Program-made: the position numbers and the translations under genes
Source of the DNA: Alphaproteobacteria bacterium
GTDB taxonomy: Bacteria; Pseudomonadota; Alphaproteobacteria; Ferrovibrionales; Ferrovibrionaceae
Reading direction: 5' to 3'
Assembly (NCBI GenBank): GCA_947473805.1
Contig: CANJGB010000010.1
Coordinates: 33,163 to 97,162, forward strand
DNA length: 64,000 bases
Notes under the pieces: generated by a model
The model's database searches: none
What the model was told of the DNA's origin: nothing
What the model saw: the letters and a program-made list of their open reading frames with translations, nothing else
Shown: in pieces, positions 1-8,726 of the stretch
How the letters are laid out: every line of letters starts with the position of its first letter
Numbering within the stretch: the stretch's first letter is position 1

Positions 1-878
1 GAAATGCCCTGCTCGCCATCATAGTCCATCAGCACGACCTTGGTCTTTTCGCCGACGAATGAGTCGATGATCGGCTTCAGGCGGCTGGTGATCTCGATCA
101 CCTCGCGCCGCGTCGGGACGATGGTGCCGACCTCGTCCTCGTGGCCGCGCGGCACCTGCGGGAAGGAAAAGCGGATCGAGTCCACGCCGGCGCCGATCAA
201 GTCGCGGATGCCCTTTTCAACCACGGCGGAATCGTTGTTCACACGGGTGACGAGATAGTTGGTGGCAAGATCCAGCGGTACGCCGCGCTCGTTGCGGCTG
301 CGGGTCAGGCGGGCAATGTTCTCGACAACCTTGTCGTACAAGTTGGCCTTGCTCTTGATGCTGTGGGTGGCGTTGTAGCTTTCCGGCGTGCCGGCATCGA
401 CGCTGACGGTGACGTAGTTGGTGTCGCGGTTGCCCGGCCGGGTCAGCACATCGACCAGCCGGTCGCTGATGCGGAGCAGTTTTGAGTGCACGCCGATCAC
501 CTGGTTCAACACGCGAGACGTGTCCATCAGGTCGTCAATGAACTCGTAGTTCAGCGGATCGGTCGCATAGCCGGCGAAGATCATCTTGTCGACGCGGCCG
601 TGCGGCCCGTTGGCAGTCTGGTTGATGATGTCGACGTAACGTTCCGGCGTCAGACGTTCGCCGGTGTTTTCGGACGAGCCGCCATAGCAATACGAGCAGG
701 GCATCCAGCACAGCTCGCGCCCCTTGATACGACCTGGCTGCACCTCGACCTGGTAGGGCACCACGGTCTTTGCCAGGATCTTTTCGACTAGTTCGTACGG
801 GTCGTCGAAGTAACGGGTCTTGTAGGCGATACGCGCGCCCAGATCCTCGGCCGTGGCAGGGGCGGGAGCGACGGTCAT
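1..878 (-). CDS. Radical SAM protein, C-terminus cut by window edge
   Basis: The minus-strand frame opens with ATG at 878 and stays open to the left edge, so about 292 residues are visible and the end is missing. Residues 57-64 read C-WMP-C-SY-C, the CxxxCxxC cluster-binding motif of radical SAM enzymes (C57, C61, C64), followed by Y-G-G. The rest has the (beta/alpha)-barrel look of the family. Its start overlaps the stop of the upstream C-methyltransferase gene by four bases (ATGA), so the two are co-translated. The context of sugar dehydratases, an oxidoreductase and a C-methyltransferase suggests a role in making or modifying an unusual sugar, but the substrate cannot be read from the sequence. 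The family call is firm; the function is open. Confidence 0.8.
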   Translation of the reverse strand, partial: MTVAPAPATAEDLGARIAYKTRYFDDPYELVEKILAKTVVPYQVEVQPGRIKGRELCWMPCSYCYGGSSENTGERLTPERYVDIINQTANGPHGRVDKMIFAGYATDPLNYEFIDDLMDTSRVLNQVIGVHSKLLRISDRLVDVLTRPGNRDTNYVTVSVDAGTPESYNATHSIKSKANLYDKVVENIARLTRSRNERGVPLDLATNYLVTRVNNDSAVVEKGIRDLIGAGVDSIRFSFPQVPRGHEDEVGTIVPTRREVIEITSRLKPIIDSFVGEKTKVVLMDYDGEQGI

Positions 879-2137
879 TCGGAAATGATCCGCAGTTCCG
901 GCAGCGGCATGACCAGCTTGGACTTCAGGCCCCGGCGGCGCAGGTCCTCGGTGATCGGCTGGCCGTAGTGCCAGGCCAGCATCACGACATAGTCGGGCTG
1001 CTCCTCGAACAGGATCTTGTTGTTGACCACCGGGATGTGCTTGCCGGGCAGGTGCAGGCCCAGCTTCAGCGAGGTCGGCTGCTCGGCGATGTAGGGCATC
1101 AGTTCGCGGTCGATGCCGACATAGTTCAGCAGGGTAGAGCAGCGGCCAGGGCACGAATTGCCGACGAAACGCTCGCCCTTGCGTTCGGCGTCCACTGCCA
1201 GCTTGTACAGGCCGCGCTTCGTCTGCAGCACCTTGTTGCGGAAGGCGGTATAGGTTTCGGTGTCGTACAGCTTCGCCTGCTTTTCCTCGGCGATGAGGTT
1301 GCTGAGCGAGGGCGAAGCCGGTTTGCCACGGCCCTTCGCGACATAGACGCGGATCGAGCCGCCGTAGCTGGCGACGCGATATGCATCGACGACGCTGAGG
1401 TCGTAATAGTCGAACAGCTGCACCAGCGGCTTCATCGAGTAGGAGCGCAGGTGCTCGTGGTAGATCGAGTCGTACTGCAGCTGCTCGATGATGTTGAGCA
1501 GGTAATGGTTCTCGATCACGAAAACGCCATCGTCGTCCAGCAGGCGTTCGACGCCGCGGATGACCTGGCCCAGCGTCGCCATGTGGGCGAACACGTTGGT
1601 GGCGGTGATGATCTTCGCCTTGCCGTGCTGCTTGACGATCTCGTCGGCAACGGTGTCCGAGAAGAAGCTCTGGATCGTTTCGATGCCGTCGGCGACCGCG
1701 AACCGCGCCACGTTGGTCGGCTCGATGCCGACCACGCGCATGCCCTGGCGCTTGAACCCCTTGAGCAGGGTGCCGTCATTGCTGCCGATATCGACGACCA
1801 GCGAATCCGCCGGCGTATGCTGGCGCCGCACCAGGTCGATGCTGAGCCGGTGGTGGTGGTCGGCCAGTTCCTTGGTGATCCCGGAGCGGTAAGGATACTC
1901 CTGATGGTAGACCTTGCTGCCATCGACGACGTGGTCGATCTGCACTAGGCCACAATCAGTGCAGCGGATCATCCGCAGGGGGTAGGTTGCCTCAGGCTCG
2001 TTGAGTTGTGCGGGGGTCAGAAGCGAATCGCACGGCGGCTGGTGACCGAGGTCGAGCACCACTTCCAGCCTGGCCGAATTGCAGACCTGGCACATTTCCA
2101 GATGGCCCGGTTCGAAGTCGTGGATCGGTCGCTTCAT
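875..2137 (-). CDS. NovU/TylC3-type sugar C-methyltransferase
   Basis: This 420-residue protein has the three-part layout of nucleotide-sugar C-methyltransferases. An N-terminal zinc-binding part has CxxC pairs (CQVC near residue 16 and CTDC near 59). A central SAM-binding domain carries VVDIGSNDGTLL, and a long C-terminal domain follows. The EHLRSYS stretch matches the conserved E-H region of the family. Known members (TylC3, NovU, EryBIII) add a methyl group to a carbon of a keto-deoxysugar, giving a branched sugar. Here the likely substrate is the product of the two SDR enzymes encoded upstream in the same operon. It overlaps the radical SAM gene by 4 bases and is separated from the Gfo/Idh gene by 79 bases. 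Confidence 0.85.
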   Translation of the reverse strand: MKRPIHDFEPGHLEMCQVCNSARLEVVLDLGHQPPCDSLLTPAQLNEPEATYPLRMIRCTDCGLVQIDHVVDGSKVYHQEYPYRSGITKELADHHHRLSIDLVRRQHTPADSLVVDIGSNDGTLLKGFKRQGMRVVGIEPTNVARFAVADGIETIQSFFSDTVADEIVKQHGKAKIITATNVFAHMATLGQVIRGVERLLDDDGVFVIENHYLLNIIEQLQYDSIYHEHLRSYSMKPLVQLFDYYDLSVVDAYRVASYGGSIRVYVAKGRGKPASPSLSNLIAEEKQAKLYDTETYTAFRNKVLQTKRGLYKLAVDAERKGERFVGNSCPGRCSTLLNYVGIDRELMPYIAEQPTSLKLGLHLPGKHIPVVNNKILFEEQPDYVVMLAWHYGQPITEDLRRRGLKSKLVMPLPELRIISE

Positions 2138-2216
2138 CGTTCATAAACCGCTTTTGGAGATCGCAACTGAGGGTCGCTTAAGGACGGGGGCCGTGCCTGT
2201 CAAGCCGGAGACGTGT

Positions 2217-3212
2217 TCAAACCAGCGATTCTATATGTCGTTGTATCCGCAGGCCATCGGCAAAAGACGGTCTGAGCTGCTCGCCGGCGCGGATGGCCGC
2301 GAGAAACCGCCTAGCTATACGCGAGATCGGCGCAACGCGCGGATCGGTGCCCGCCGCCAGCGGAGGCCCGTCGGCCGGCAGGGTTGGGCGAGTCGGCGCG
2401 GCGTCCGCGCGGCCCTGCAGTTCCAGCGTGAAATCGACCGGATCGGCTGAGGCGTTGACGAGGGCAATGGCGCCGGCATCGCCGAACAGCCTGATGGCGT
2501 GGCCGTCGCCATGGGGGGCCGCGTTGCAGATTGTCGCCGCCACGCCCGATCCGCCGGCCGTGCGGGCATGCAGGCTGACCAGGCTGTCGCCTATGCCGCC
2601 CGGCCAGGACGAGGTTGCGCCTGCCACGTCGGCCAGGGGGCCACAGAGCCACTCAAGATAGTACAGAACGTGCGAGCCGAAATGGCGCAGCGCGCCACCT
2701 CCCCGCTGGGGATCGGTCTTCCAGCCCTTCAGGCCGTGGCGGTGGTCGTAGCTTTCGAAATTCCAGGCGACCGTTACGTGCCGCAACGCGCCGATGGCGC
2801 CGTCCTCGAGCAGTTCCTTGGCGGCGCGCCAGGCCGGCAGTTCCGGGAACAGGAAGTCGATGGCGGTGGGCAGGCCCTTGTGCGCGGCGAGGTTTGCCAG
2901 CGCTTCGACCTCGGCCAACGAGGCGCCGAGCGGCTTTTCCGCGAAGACGGGCAGCCCGCTCTCCAGCGCCCAGGTGGCTATGGCCGTCTGCCGGTCGGGC
3001 GGCACGGCGATCGCGACGGCGTCGATCCGGGTCAGCGCCGCGAGGCTGGCGAGGTCGGTCGCAGTGTGCGGAATGCCCAGCGCCGCCGCCGTGCGGTCGC
3101 GACGTTCGGCGGATGGGGCGCACAGGCCCACCACCGTGGCGCCCGCTCGCTGGAACGCCGGCGCCAGGCCGTAGCTGCCATAGCCGGCGCCGACCACGGC
3201 GACGTTGACCAT
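2217..3212 (-). CDS. Gfo/Idh/MocA-family oxidoreductase
   Basis: The 331-residue protein begins with a Rossmann motif (VAVVGAGYGSYG) and has the FAEKPLG motif near residue 93, where the Lys is the conserved catalytic residue of the family. A C-terminal alpha/beta domain follows, with the GGGALRHFGSH segment typical of sugar-acting members. It probably oxidises or reduces a hydroxyl or keto group on a nucleotide sugar with NAD(P). The glycosyltransferase gene upstream ends two bases before this start, so they form one operon. The specific substrate is not readable. Confidence 0.82.
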   Translation of the reverse strand: MVNVAVVGAGYGSYGLAPAFQRAGATVVGLCAPSAERRDRTAAALGIPHTATDLASLAALTRIDAVAIAVPPDRQTAIATWALESGLPVFAEKPLGASLAEVEALANLAAHKGLPTAIDFLFPELPAWRAAKELLEDGAIGALRHVTVAWNFESYDHRHGLKGWKTDPQRGGGALRHFGSHVLYYLEWLCGPLADVAGATSSWPGGIGDSLVSLHARTAGGSGVAATICNAAPHGDGHAIRLFGDAGAIALVNASADPVDFTLELQGRADAAPTRPTLPADGPPLAAGTDPRVAPISRIARRFLAAIRAGEQLRPSFADGLRIQRHIESLV

Positions 3213-3213
3213 A

Positions 3214-4176
3214 TCAGGCGTCCTTGGCTGGCGTGGGTGCGAAGTTGATCCGCTCCGCCTCGATCACTCGTCCGCCGAAGCGAACCTGTTGGTGGATTGC
3301 GGCGATGTATTCGCCGAGCAAGCCCAGGAACAGCAACTGCACGCCCGAGAAGAAGAAGATCGCGACGATGAGGGTCGCGATACCCGGCTGGATCGAGCCC
3401 TCGTGGCTGAACAGGACGATCAGCAGGTTGACAATGGCGTAGATGAAACTGACGCCGGCAAGGACAAGGCCGACAATGCTCAGCAGGCGGATCGGCACCT
3501 TGGTGAAGGACAGCAGGCCGTTCATGCCGATATCGATCAGCATCAGGAAGCGGTTCTTCGACAGGCCGCGCTTGCGGGCGCGCCAGACATAGGGGACGCC
3601 ATACGGCTTGAAGCCGGTATGGGCGATCAGGCCGCGGATATAGGGATCGTGGTCGTCGTATCCGCGCAGCGCGTCCAGCACCTGGCGGTCGATCAGCTGG
3701 AATTCACCGACATCGTTGGGCACGTCGATATTGGCCATGGACTTGACCGCGCGATAGTACGCCCAGCGGGTGGTGCGCATGACTACGCCTTCTTCGCGCT
3801 TGATGCGGACGCCCTGGACGACCTTGTGGCCGTTCTCCCAGTGCTTCACGAACTCGGCGATGAGTTCCGGCGGATCCTGCAGGTCCACCGCCATCATGAC
3901 AAGCGTGGCGTCGCCGGTCGAGGCCTTGAGCGCGTTGAAGGTCGAGCGCAGAACGCCGACATTGCGCGCATTGACGATGATCCGCGTGCCCGGGTCGGTC
4001 GCCGCGATCTCGCGCAGCACCGCAACCGTCTGGTCAGTCGAGGCGTTGTCGGCAAAGATATGCTCGCGCTCGTAGCCCTGCAGCGGGCCGTCGAACAACG
4101 CCTTGATCGCCTCGTGGCAGATGCGGACGTTGTTGGCCTCGTTGTAGCAGGGCGAAATGATGGTGATGCGCTTCAT
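3214..4176 (-). CDS. Family 2 glycosyltransferase, polyprenyl-phosphate type with two membrane helices
   Basis: The 320-residue protein has a GT2 (GT-A fold) catalytic domain: ITIISPCYNEANNV at the start, DNASTDQT near residue 43 and a DLQDPP acidic motif near residue 98. Two hydrophobic helices follow, at about 233-256 and 265-293. This layout matches the dolichol-/undecaprenyl-phosphate sugar transferases (DPM1, GtrB, ArnC type), which load a sugar onto a lipid carrier at the inner face of the membrane. It could therefore hand over the sugar made by the neighbouring enzymes. It sits between the Gfo/Idh gene and the 4,6-dehydratase-like gene in a tight minus-strand operon. Confidence 0.85.
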   Translation of the reverse strand: MKRITIISPCYNEANNVRICHEAIKALFDGPLQGYEREHIFADNASTDQTVAVLREIAATDPGTRIIVNARNVGVLRSTFNALKASTGDATLVMMAVDLQDPPELIAEFVKHWENGHKVVQGVRIKREEGVVMRTTRWAYYRAVKSMANIDVPNDVGEFQLIDRQVLDALRGYDDHDPYIRGLIAHTGFKPYGVPYVWRARKRGLSKNRFLMLIDIGMNGLLSFTKVPIRLLSIVGLVLAGVSFIYAIVNLLIVLFSHEGSIQPGIATLIVAIFFFSGVQLLFLGLLGEYIAAIHQQVRFGGRVIEAERINFAPTPAKDA

Positions 4177-4195
4177 CGCCGTGGCCTCCGCGCCT

Positions 4196-5200
4196 TCAGC
4201 GCTTGCTGTTTTTTGCCAGATAGTCCCGATACCACGCGACAGTCGCCGCCAGCGCGGCGTCGAAGTCGAACCGCGGCTGCCACCCCAACATCTGGCGTGC
4301 CTTGTCCGAGTTCACCTGCATGAAGCGGATTTCCGCCTGTGCCGTGGCGTTGATCTGCGGCTCGCCGCGATAGTCCATCAGGTCACACAGCCGGCGCACG
4401 ATGGCGAGGATCTCGATATCGACCTCGTGCGAGAAATTGAACGCCTCGCCGCGCAGGGCGGGATTCGTTGGCAAGTGCTGGGTCAGGATCAGCTGCGTAT
4501 CGACGGCGTCCTCGATGTACAGGAAGTCGCGCGTGAACTTGCCGTCCGAACGCAGCGTGACCTGCTCGCCGGCCATGATACTGCGGATCGTGCCGGGAAT
4601 AATCCGGTGCCAGTTGAAGTCCCAGCCACCGAAATAGTTCGCGCAACGCGTCACCGCCACCGGTAGGCCATAGACCTTGCCGTGGCTCTGGGTCATCAGG
4701 TCCTGTGCCGCCTTGGCCACCTCGTAGGGATGGCGAGGCGCCAGGTTCTTTGATTCCCGATAGGGCACTTCCTGCGGGCCATAGGCCTTGTCCGAGGACG
4801 AGGTGACCACGGCGCAGTGCGGTTGCGACGTGCGCACGACTTCGAGCAGGTTCAGCGTGCTGTCGATGGCGCTGCGATAGCTCTCGGCGGGAAACTTGTA
4901 GGCGTGCTCGACGTCGGAATCGGCGGCGAGGTGGAACGCGGCGTCGACGCGGCCGCCATCGAATGCCGCCTGTACGGTTTCCTTCGCTGCCGCGTCGCCA
5001 GCGACGATCCGGCACTGACCGCGCAGTCCCGCCAGGTCGAACTGGCTTTCCGGCCGTTCGCGCCGGACGATGGCGGTGACTTTCGTACCGTAGCCCAGCA
5101 ACCGCGCCGCCAACCAGCCACCGAGAAAGCCTGTCGCGCCGGTGATAACGACGTGCTTGCCGGCCCAGTATGCCGGATCGACGACGGCTTTCTCAGCCAT
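4196..5200 (-). CDS. SDR-family nucleotide-sugar 4,6-dehydratase/epimerase (RfbG-like)
   Basis: An extended SDR protein with the NAD-binding motif ITGATGFLGGWL, the SSSDKAYG segment where the active-site residues sit, and YEVAK as the YxxxK motif. The SDKAYG motif and the NYFGGWDFNWHRIIPG segment resemble CDP-glucose 4,6-dehydratases (RfbG) more than simple epimerases. The donor nucleotide is inferred, not proven. The start chosen is ATG at 5200, which overlaps the upstream gene by 8 bases and gives 334 residues. An upstream start at 5227 would add nine residues and a 35-base overlap. It probably makes the 4-keto-6-deoxy sugar used by the C-methyltransferase. Confidence 0.8.
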   Translation of the reverse strand: MAEKAVVDPAYWAGKHVVITGATGFLGGWLAARLLGYGTKVTAIVRRERPESQFDLAGLRGQCRIVAGDAAAKETVQAAFDGGRVDAAFHLAADSDVEHAYKFPAESYRSAIDSTLNLLEVVRTSQPHCAVVTSSSDKAYGPQEVPYRESKNLAPRHPYEVAKAAQDLMTQSHGKVYGLPVAVTRCANYFGGWDFNWHRIIPGTIRSIMAGEQVTLRSDGKFTRDFLYIEDAVDTQLILTQHLPTNPALRGEAFNFSHEVDIEILAIVRRLCDLMDYRGEPQINATAQAEIRFMQVNSDKARQMLGWQPRFDFDAALAATVAWYRDYLAKNSKR

Positions 5201-6236
5201 GGTCAGTCCAGCGAAAGTCCGCGTCAATTCTGCCGCTGGAGCGCAGCGTCTGGATGCGCTTCAGGCGGATATAGCGTTCGCCCAGCAGGTCGTCCGCGTC
5301 GGGCTTGTGCAGCTTGAGCCAGGCCAGCAGTTCGGCCGCGCCCTTTTCCAGGTTCCACTGCGGGTCGAAGCCCGGCAGTTCGGTGAGGGCGCGGGTGAAA
5401 TCGACCTTGTAGCTTCGCGGATCGCCGCCGGTTTCTCCGGTGATCTCGATGCGGCAGCCGGGCAGAGCGGCGGCGGCGATCTCGGCGATCTCGCGCACCG
5501 TGTAATTGCAGTTGCGGCCGCCCACATTGAATACCGTGTGCTTCAGCCCGCCGACCGGCGCCTGGGCGGCACAGAGAGCGGCGCGGCTGATGTCCTCGAT
5601 ATGGACCATCGGGCGGCACGGCGTGCCATCCGACAGCACGCGGATCACGCCGGTCGTGTAGCCATAGGCCATCAGGTTGTTCAGCACGAGGTCGAGCCGC
5701 GTGCGCGCGCTGACGCCGTAGGCGGTCGCGTTGCGCAGCAGGACCGGCTCGAAGTCCTTGTCGGCCAGGGCCTGCAAAGCTGCTTCGCCATCAACCTTCG
5801 AGCGCGCATAGGCCGAGACCGGTGCGAACGGCGCACTTTCGTCGAGCGCGCCCGCACTGGCGCCCGAGGCGCCGTAGAGCGAGCAGGACGAGGCCATGAC
5901 GAAACGGCGCACGCCGGCCTTCTTCGCCATGGCACCGCAGCGGCCGGTGCCGCCGGTATTGATATCGTCGGTCTTGGCCGCGACGATGTCGCCCATGGGG
6001 TCGTTCGACAGGGCGGCGAGATGCACCACGGCATCGATCCCGCGAAAGGCGGCTTCATCGATGTTGCGGATGTCGCCAGCGATTTCTCGATCGGGATGGC
6101 AGTCCTTTGACGCGTCCTCGATCTGGTCCCGGAAATACCCGGTGTCGTAGCCCACTACCTCATGCCCGGCCTGGTGGAACAGGCGAATCATGACGGGGCC
6201 GATATAGCCGCAATGTCCGGTAATCAGAACGCGCAT
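5193..6236 (-). CDS. SDR-family NAD(P)-dependent sugar epimerase/dehydratase
   Basis: A 347-residue extended SDR. It begins MRVLITGHCGYIG, has SSCSLYG as the active-site Ser region and YARSK as the catalytic YxxxK. The C-terminal tail (RYIRLKRIQTL...FRW) is of the kind seen in SDRs that accompany sugar C-methyltransferases. The start is ATG at 6236, preceded by an AAGGAA ribosome-binding site 6-8 bases upstream. A longer frame to 6380 exists but runs through the promoter region and has no homology-like content. It is the first gene of the leftward operon and is divergent from pseB. Confidence 0.82.
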   Translation of the reverse strand: MRVLITGHCGYIGPVMIRLFHQAGHEVVGYDTGYFRDQIEDASKDCHPDREIAGDIRNIDEAAFRGIDAVVHLAALSNDPMGDIVAAKTDDINTGGTGRCGAMAKKAGVRRFVMASSCSLYGASGASAGALDESAPFAPVSAYARSKVDGEAALQALADKDFEPVLLRNATAYGVSARTRLDLVLNNLMAYGYTTGVIRVLSDGTPCRPMVHIEDISRAALCAAQAPVGGLKHTVFNVGGRNCNYTVREIAEIAAAALPGCRIEITGETGGDPRSYKVDFTRALTELPGFDPQWNLEKGAAELLAWLKLHKPDADDLLGERYIRLKRIQTLRSSGRIDADFRWTDHG

Positions 6237-6359
6237 ACTTAATTCCTTGCGTAGACGCGGGCGTGCCCGACGATTCGCGCTGTCTAGATATGGGCGCTTA
6301 TACCGGGGGCTTTGATTAGGCGCCACAGTCGAACCGCCACTTGGCCTCCCGTAGTAACC
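6237..6359. promoter_or_regulatory. Divergent intergenic region, leftward promoter side
   Basis: About 200 bases separate the leftward sugar operon from the rightward nonulosonate operon. For the leftward operon, a TATAAG hexamer on the minus strand (6302-6297) lies about 60 bases before the ATG and could be a -10 element. No convincing -35 is present at the right distance, so this promoter is only tentative. Confidence 0.35.
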
Positions 6360-6388
6360 TTGACCGTCTTTGGCGTTCACGTTATGAA
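6360..6388 (+). promoter_or_regulatory. Sigma70-type promoter of the rightward glycan operon
   Basis: TTGACC at 6360-6365 (five of six to consensus) is followed by a 17-base spacer and TATGAA at 6383-6388 (four of six). Transcription would start near 6395, leaving a leader of about 50 bases before the pseB ATG at 6445. This is the only convincing promoter found ahead of the 38-kb run of overlapping genes. It also argues against a TTG start for pseB at 6391, which would lie at or before the transcript start. Confidence 0.6.
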
Positions 6389-6398
6389 CATTGGACTT

Positions 6399-6421
6399 AC
6401 GGACGGGCCTTCACCCGCCGT
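6399..6421 (+). other. Hairpin in the leader of the glycan operon
   Basis: ACGG-A-CGGG pairs with CCCG-CCGT around a six-base loop, giving eight pairs with one bulged base. It lies between the predicted transcript start (about 6395) and the pseB start codon. It could stabilise the 5' end of the very long mRNA or modulate translation. No T-run follows, so it is not a terminator. Confidence 0.4.
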
Positions 6422-6444
6422 GCGGTAGCATTGGTAATAGATTT

Positions 6445-7521
6445 ATGATCGCCACAAAGACGCGAGACTTCAATCCTAATAAAGTGACCTTGGCAGGCCA
6501 GTCGGTTCTTGTTACCGGCGGTACCGGCTCGTTTGGTAAGGCTTTCGTTCGTACAGTACTGAATGAAAAAGCGCCTCCACGCCGCCTCCTCGTTTTTTCG
6601 CGGGACGAACAGAAGCAAGAGGAGATGGCGCGCGAATTTCCTGTCAGCCAGTACCCGATGATCCGTTATTTCATCGGTGACGTGCGTGACGCGGACCGGT
6701 TGGAACTGGCGATGAACGGCGTCGACTGCGTCGTCCACGCCGCCGCACTCAAGATCGTCCCGACGGCCGAATACAACCCGTTCGAGTGCATCAAGACCAA
6801 TGTTCATGGTGCGGAGAACGTGGTCAAGGCGAGCCTGCGGGCGAAAGTTAAAAAGGTAATCGCGCTATCTACCGACAAGGCGGCGAACCCGGTCAATCTG
6901 TATGGTGCCAGCAAGCTTGCAGCCGACAAGATATTCGTTGCCGCCAACAACCTTGCCGGCGAGGAAGGCGCCGATTTTGCGATTGTGCGTTACGGCAACG
7001 TTGTGGGCTCGCGCGGTTCGGTAGTGCCGTTCTTCTATGAACTGGTGGCGCGGGGCGCGCAGGAAGTGCCGATCACCGATCCCCGCATGACCCGCTTCTG
7101 GATCACGCTGGAACAGGGTGTGCAGTTCGTCCTGTCCTCCCTGGCGATGATGCGAGGCGGCGAGATATTTGTGCCGAAGATTCCGAGCATGAAGCTTGTC
7201 GATTTGGCAACGACAGTGGCTCCTGGCCTGCAGCAAAAGACCGTCGGCATTCGTCCCGGCGAGAAACTGCACGAAGTGATGATTACCGAGGACGACGCGC
7301 GCTCAACGCTCGAGCTTGATGACCGCTACGTCATCTGCCCGAATTTTGGCAGTTTCGACATCTCCGGCTACACCAAGGCGGGCGGACGACAGGTTGCGGA
7401 AGAATTCCGCTACGCCAGTGACACTAATTCCGAATGGCTTGATTCCATGAGCCTTGAAGGCATGTTGGGTGCAAAGGGCGAGGCCGCCGTTGTGCGACCG
7501 GGGCATGGAGACCGGAAATGA
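6445..7521 (+). CDS. pseB: UDP-GlcNAc 4,6-dehydratase (5-inverting), PseB
   Basis: This 358-residue SDR opens the nonulosonate operon. It has TGGTGSFG at 24-31, the SRDEQKQ segment typical of PseB/FlaA1, and STDKAANP with YGASK further on. The D144, K145 and Y153 arrangement matches the catalytic triad described for FlaA1/PseB. The enzyme turns UDP-GlcNAc into UDP-2-acetamido-2,6-dideoxy-L-arabino-hexos-4-ulose, the first step of pseudaminic acid synthesis. PseC and the PseG-PseH fusion encoded downstream in the same operon fit this. The ATG at 6445 is preferred over an in-frame TTG at 6391 because the promoter lies at 6360-6388. The ribosome-binding site is weak. Confidence 0.92.
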   Translation: MIATKTRDFNPNKVTLAGQSVLVTGGTGSFGKAFVRTVLNEKAPPRRLLVFSRDEQKQEEMAREFPVSQYPMIRYFIGDVRDADRLELAMNGVDCVVHAAALKIVPTAEYNPFECIKTNVHGAENVVKASLRAKVKKVIALSTDKAANPVNLYGASKLAADKIFVAANNLAGEEGADFAIVRYGNVVGSRGSVVPFFYELVARGAQEVPITDPRMTRFWITLEQGVQFVLSSLAMMRGGEIFVPKIPSMKLVDLATTVAPGLQQKTVGIRPGEKLHEVMITEDDARSTLELDDRYVICPNFGSFDISGYTKAGGRQVAEEFRYASDTNSEWLDSMSLEGMLGAKGEAAVVRPGHGDRK

Positions 7522-8726
7522 AAAGTTGCAGCAGTTGCGTGATGCCCGAGACGGCCGAAACGCTGAGCTACGATAACAAGGGCGTGTGTTCCGTTTGCCG
7601 TCAGATCGAATTCAAGCAGGAAGGCATAGATTGGAAGCAGCGCAGCGTCGATCTTGACGGGTTGCTCGCCGACTCGCGTGGCCAGAGTGACTATGACTGC
7701 ATTCTGCCTTTTTCCGGCGGCAAAGATTCGACCTACACGCTCTGGTACGTGGTCAAGAAGCTTAAGCTGAAGCCGCTCGTCGTGTGCTTCGACCACGGTT
7801 TTATGCGGTCGACGTTGCTGGAAAACAACTTGCGCACCTTCCGGCTGCTGGGCGTCGATGTGGTGAACTTCACGCCCAACTGGCAAGTGGTGCGCAAGCT
7901 GATGTTCGAGGCGTTGCGCCGCCGCGGAGATTTCTGCTGGCACTGTCATACAGGCATCTTCGCGTACCCGATGTGGGTTGCGCTGGAAAAGAAGATTCCG
8001 CTGGTGATATGGGGCGAACCTTCGGCCGAGTATTCCTCGTTCTATGGCTATGACGAAGAAGAGGAAGTCGACGAGCGCCGCTTCAATACGATCGTGAACC
8101 TGGGCATCAACGCCGAAGACATGCTCGGTATGCTCGACAACACCATCTCCGACTACCCCGTCACGGCGCGGGACCTGAAGCCGTTTACTTATCCGCCATC
8201 GTCAGAACTGCGCAAACTGCGCATGCGGTCGATTTGCCTCGGGTCCTATATTCCCTGGGACGTGAAGAAGCAGGTGGAGCTGATCCGCAAGGAACTTGGC
8301 TGGCGCGGTGACGAGGTCGAGGGCGTGCCGCCGGAATACGACTACGAGAAAATCGAATGCTTCATGCAGGGCGTTCGTGACTACCTGAAATATCTCAAGA
8401 GAGGCTTTGGCCGTACCACGCACCTAGTATCAATCGACATCCGTAACGGCCGCAAGACCCGTGAGGAGGGCGCGGCGCTGGTCGCTGAATACGACGGGAA
8501 ACGTCCGGGTTCGCTGGACCTGTTTCTGGACTTCCTCGGTATCGACGAAGAGACCCTGATGAAGCTTGTGGAGCCGCATATTGTGGCCCCACAGCAGCCG
8601 CTCGATGTCGAATGGGCGCAGAGCCACCGCATGAACCAGAAGCCGTGGGATGCGGATCAGTGGTCGCGCACCGGGCGTGGCAAGGACGCAAGCATACAGT
8701 CGACAGATGCGAATTCACGTCGTTGA
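7518..8726 (+). CDS. N-acetyl sugar amidotransferase (WbpG/PseA family)
   Basis: The 402-residue protein has the PP-loop ATP pyrophosphatase motif SGGKDS at 66-71 and N-terminal CxxC pairs (C4/C7 and C24/C27), as in the WbpG/PseA family. These enzymes convert an N-acetyl group on a sugar into an acetamidino group, using ATP and ammonia. The ammonia comes from a HisH-like glutaminase working with a HisF-like partner, and both are encoded directly downstream. It overlaps pseB by four bases (ATGA). In this operon the product is probably an acetamidino form of a nonulosonic acid or its precursor. The family is clear; the exact substrate is inferred. Confidence 0.9.
   Translation: MKSCSSCVMPETAETLSYDNKGVCSVCRQIEFKQEGIDWKQRSVDLDGLLADSRGQSDYDCILPFSGGKDSTYTLWYVVKKLKLKPLVVCFDHGFMRSTLLENNLRTFRLLGVDVVNFTPNWQVVRKLMFEALRRRGDFCWHCHTGIFAYPMWVALEKKIPLVIWGEPSAEYSSFYGYDEEEEVDERRFNTIVNLGINAEDMLGMLDNTISDYPVTARDLKPFTYPPSSELRKLRMRSICLGSYIPWDVKKQVELIRKELGWRGDEVEGVPPEYDYEKIECFMQGVRDYLKYLKRGFGRTTHLVSIDIRNGRKTREEGAALVAEYDGKRPGSLDLFLDFLGIDEETLMKLVEPHIVAPQQPLDVEWAQSHRMNQKPWDADQWSRTGRGKDASIQSTDANSRR

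Noticed and set aside
770..1948. Long open frame on the plus strand
   Set aside because: It lies opposite the C-methyltransferase and radical SAM genes, has no motif, and is the usual shadow seen in GC-rich coding DNA.
3205..4323. Long open frame on the plus strand
   Set aside because: Antisense to the family 2 glycosyltransferase, whose motifs and membrane helices are clear; no family features in the plus frame.
6391..6444. TTG start for pseB at 6391
   Set aside because: It falls at or before the predicted transcript start, and the extra 18 residues are not PseB-like.
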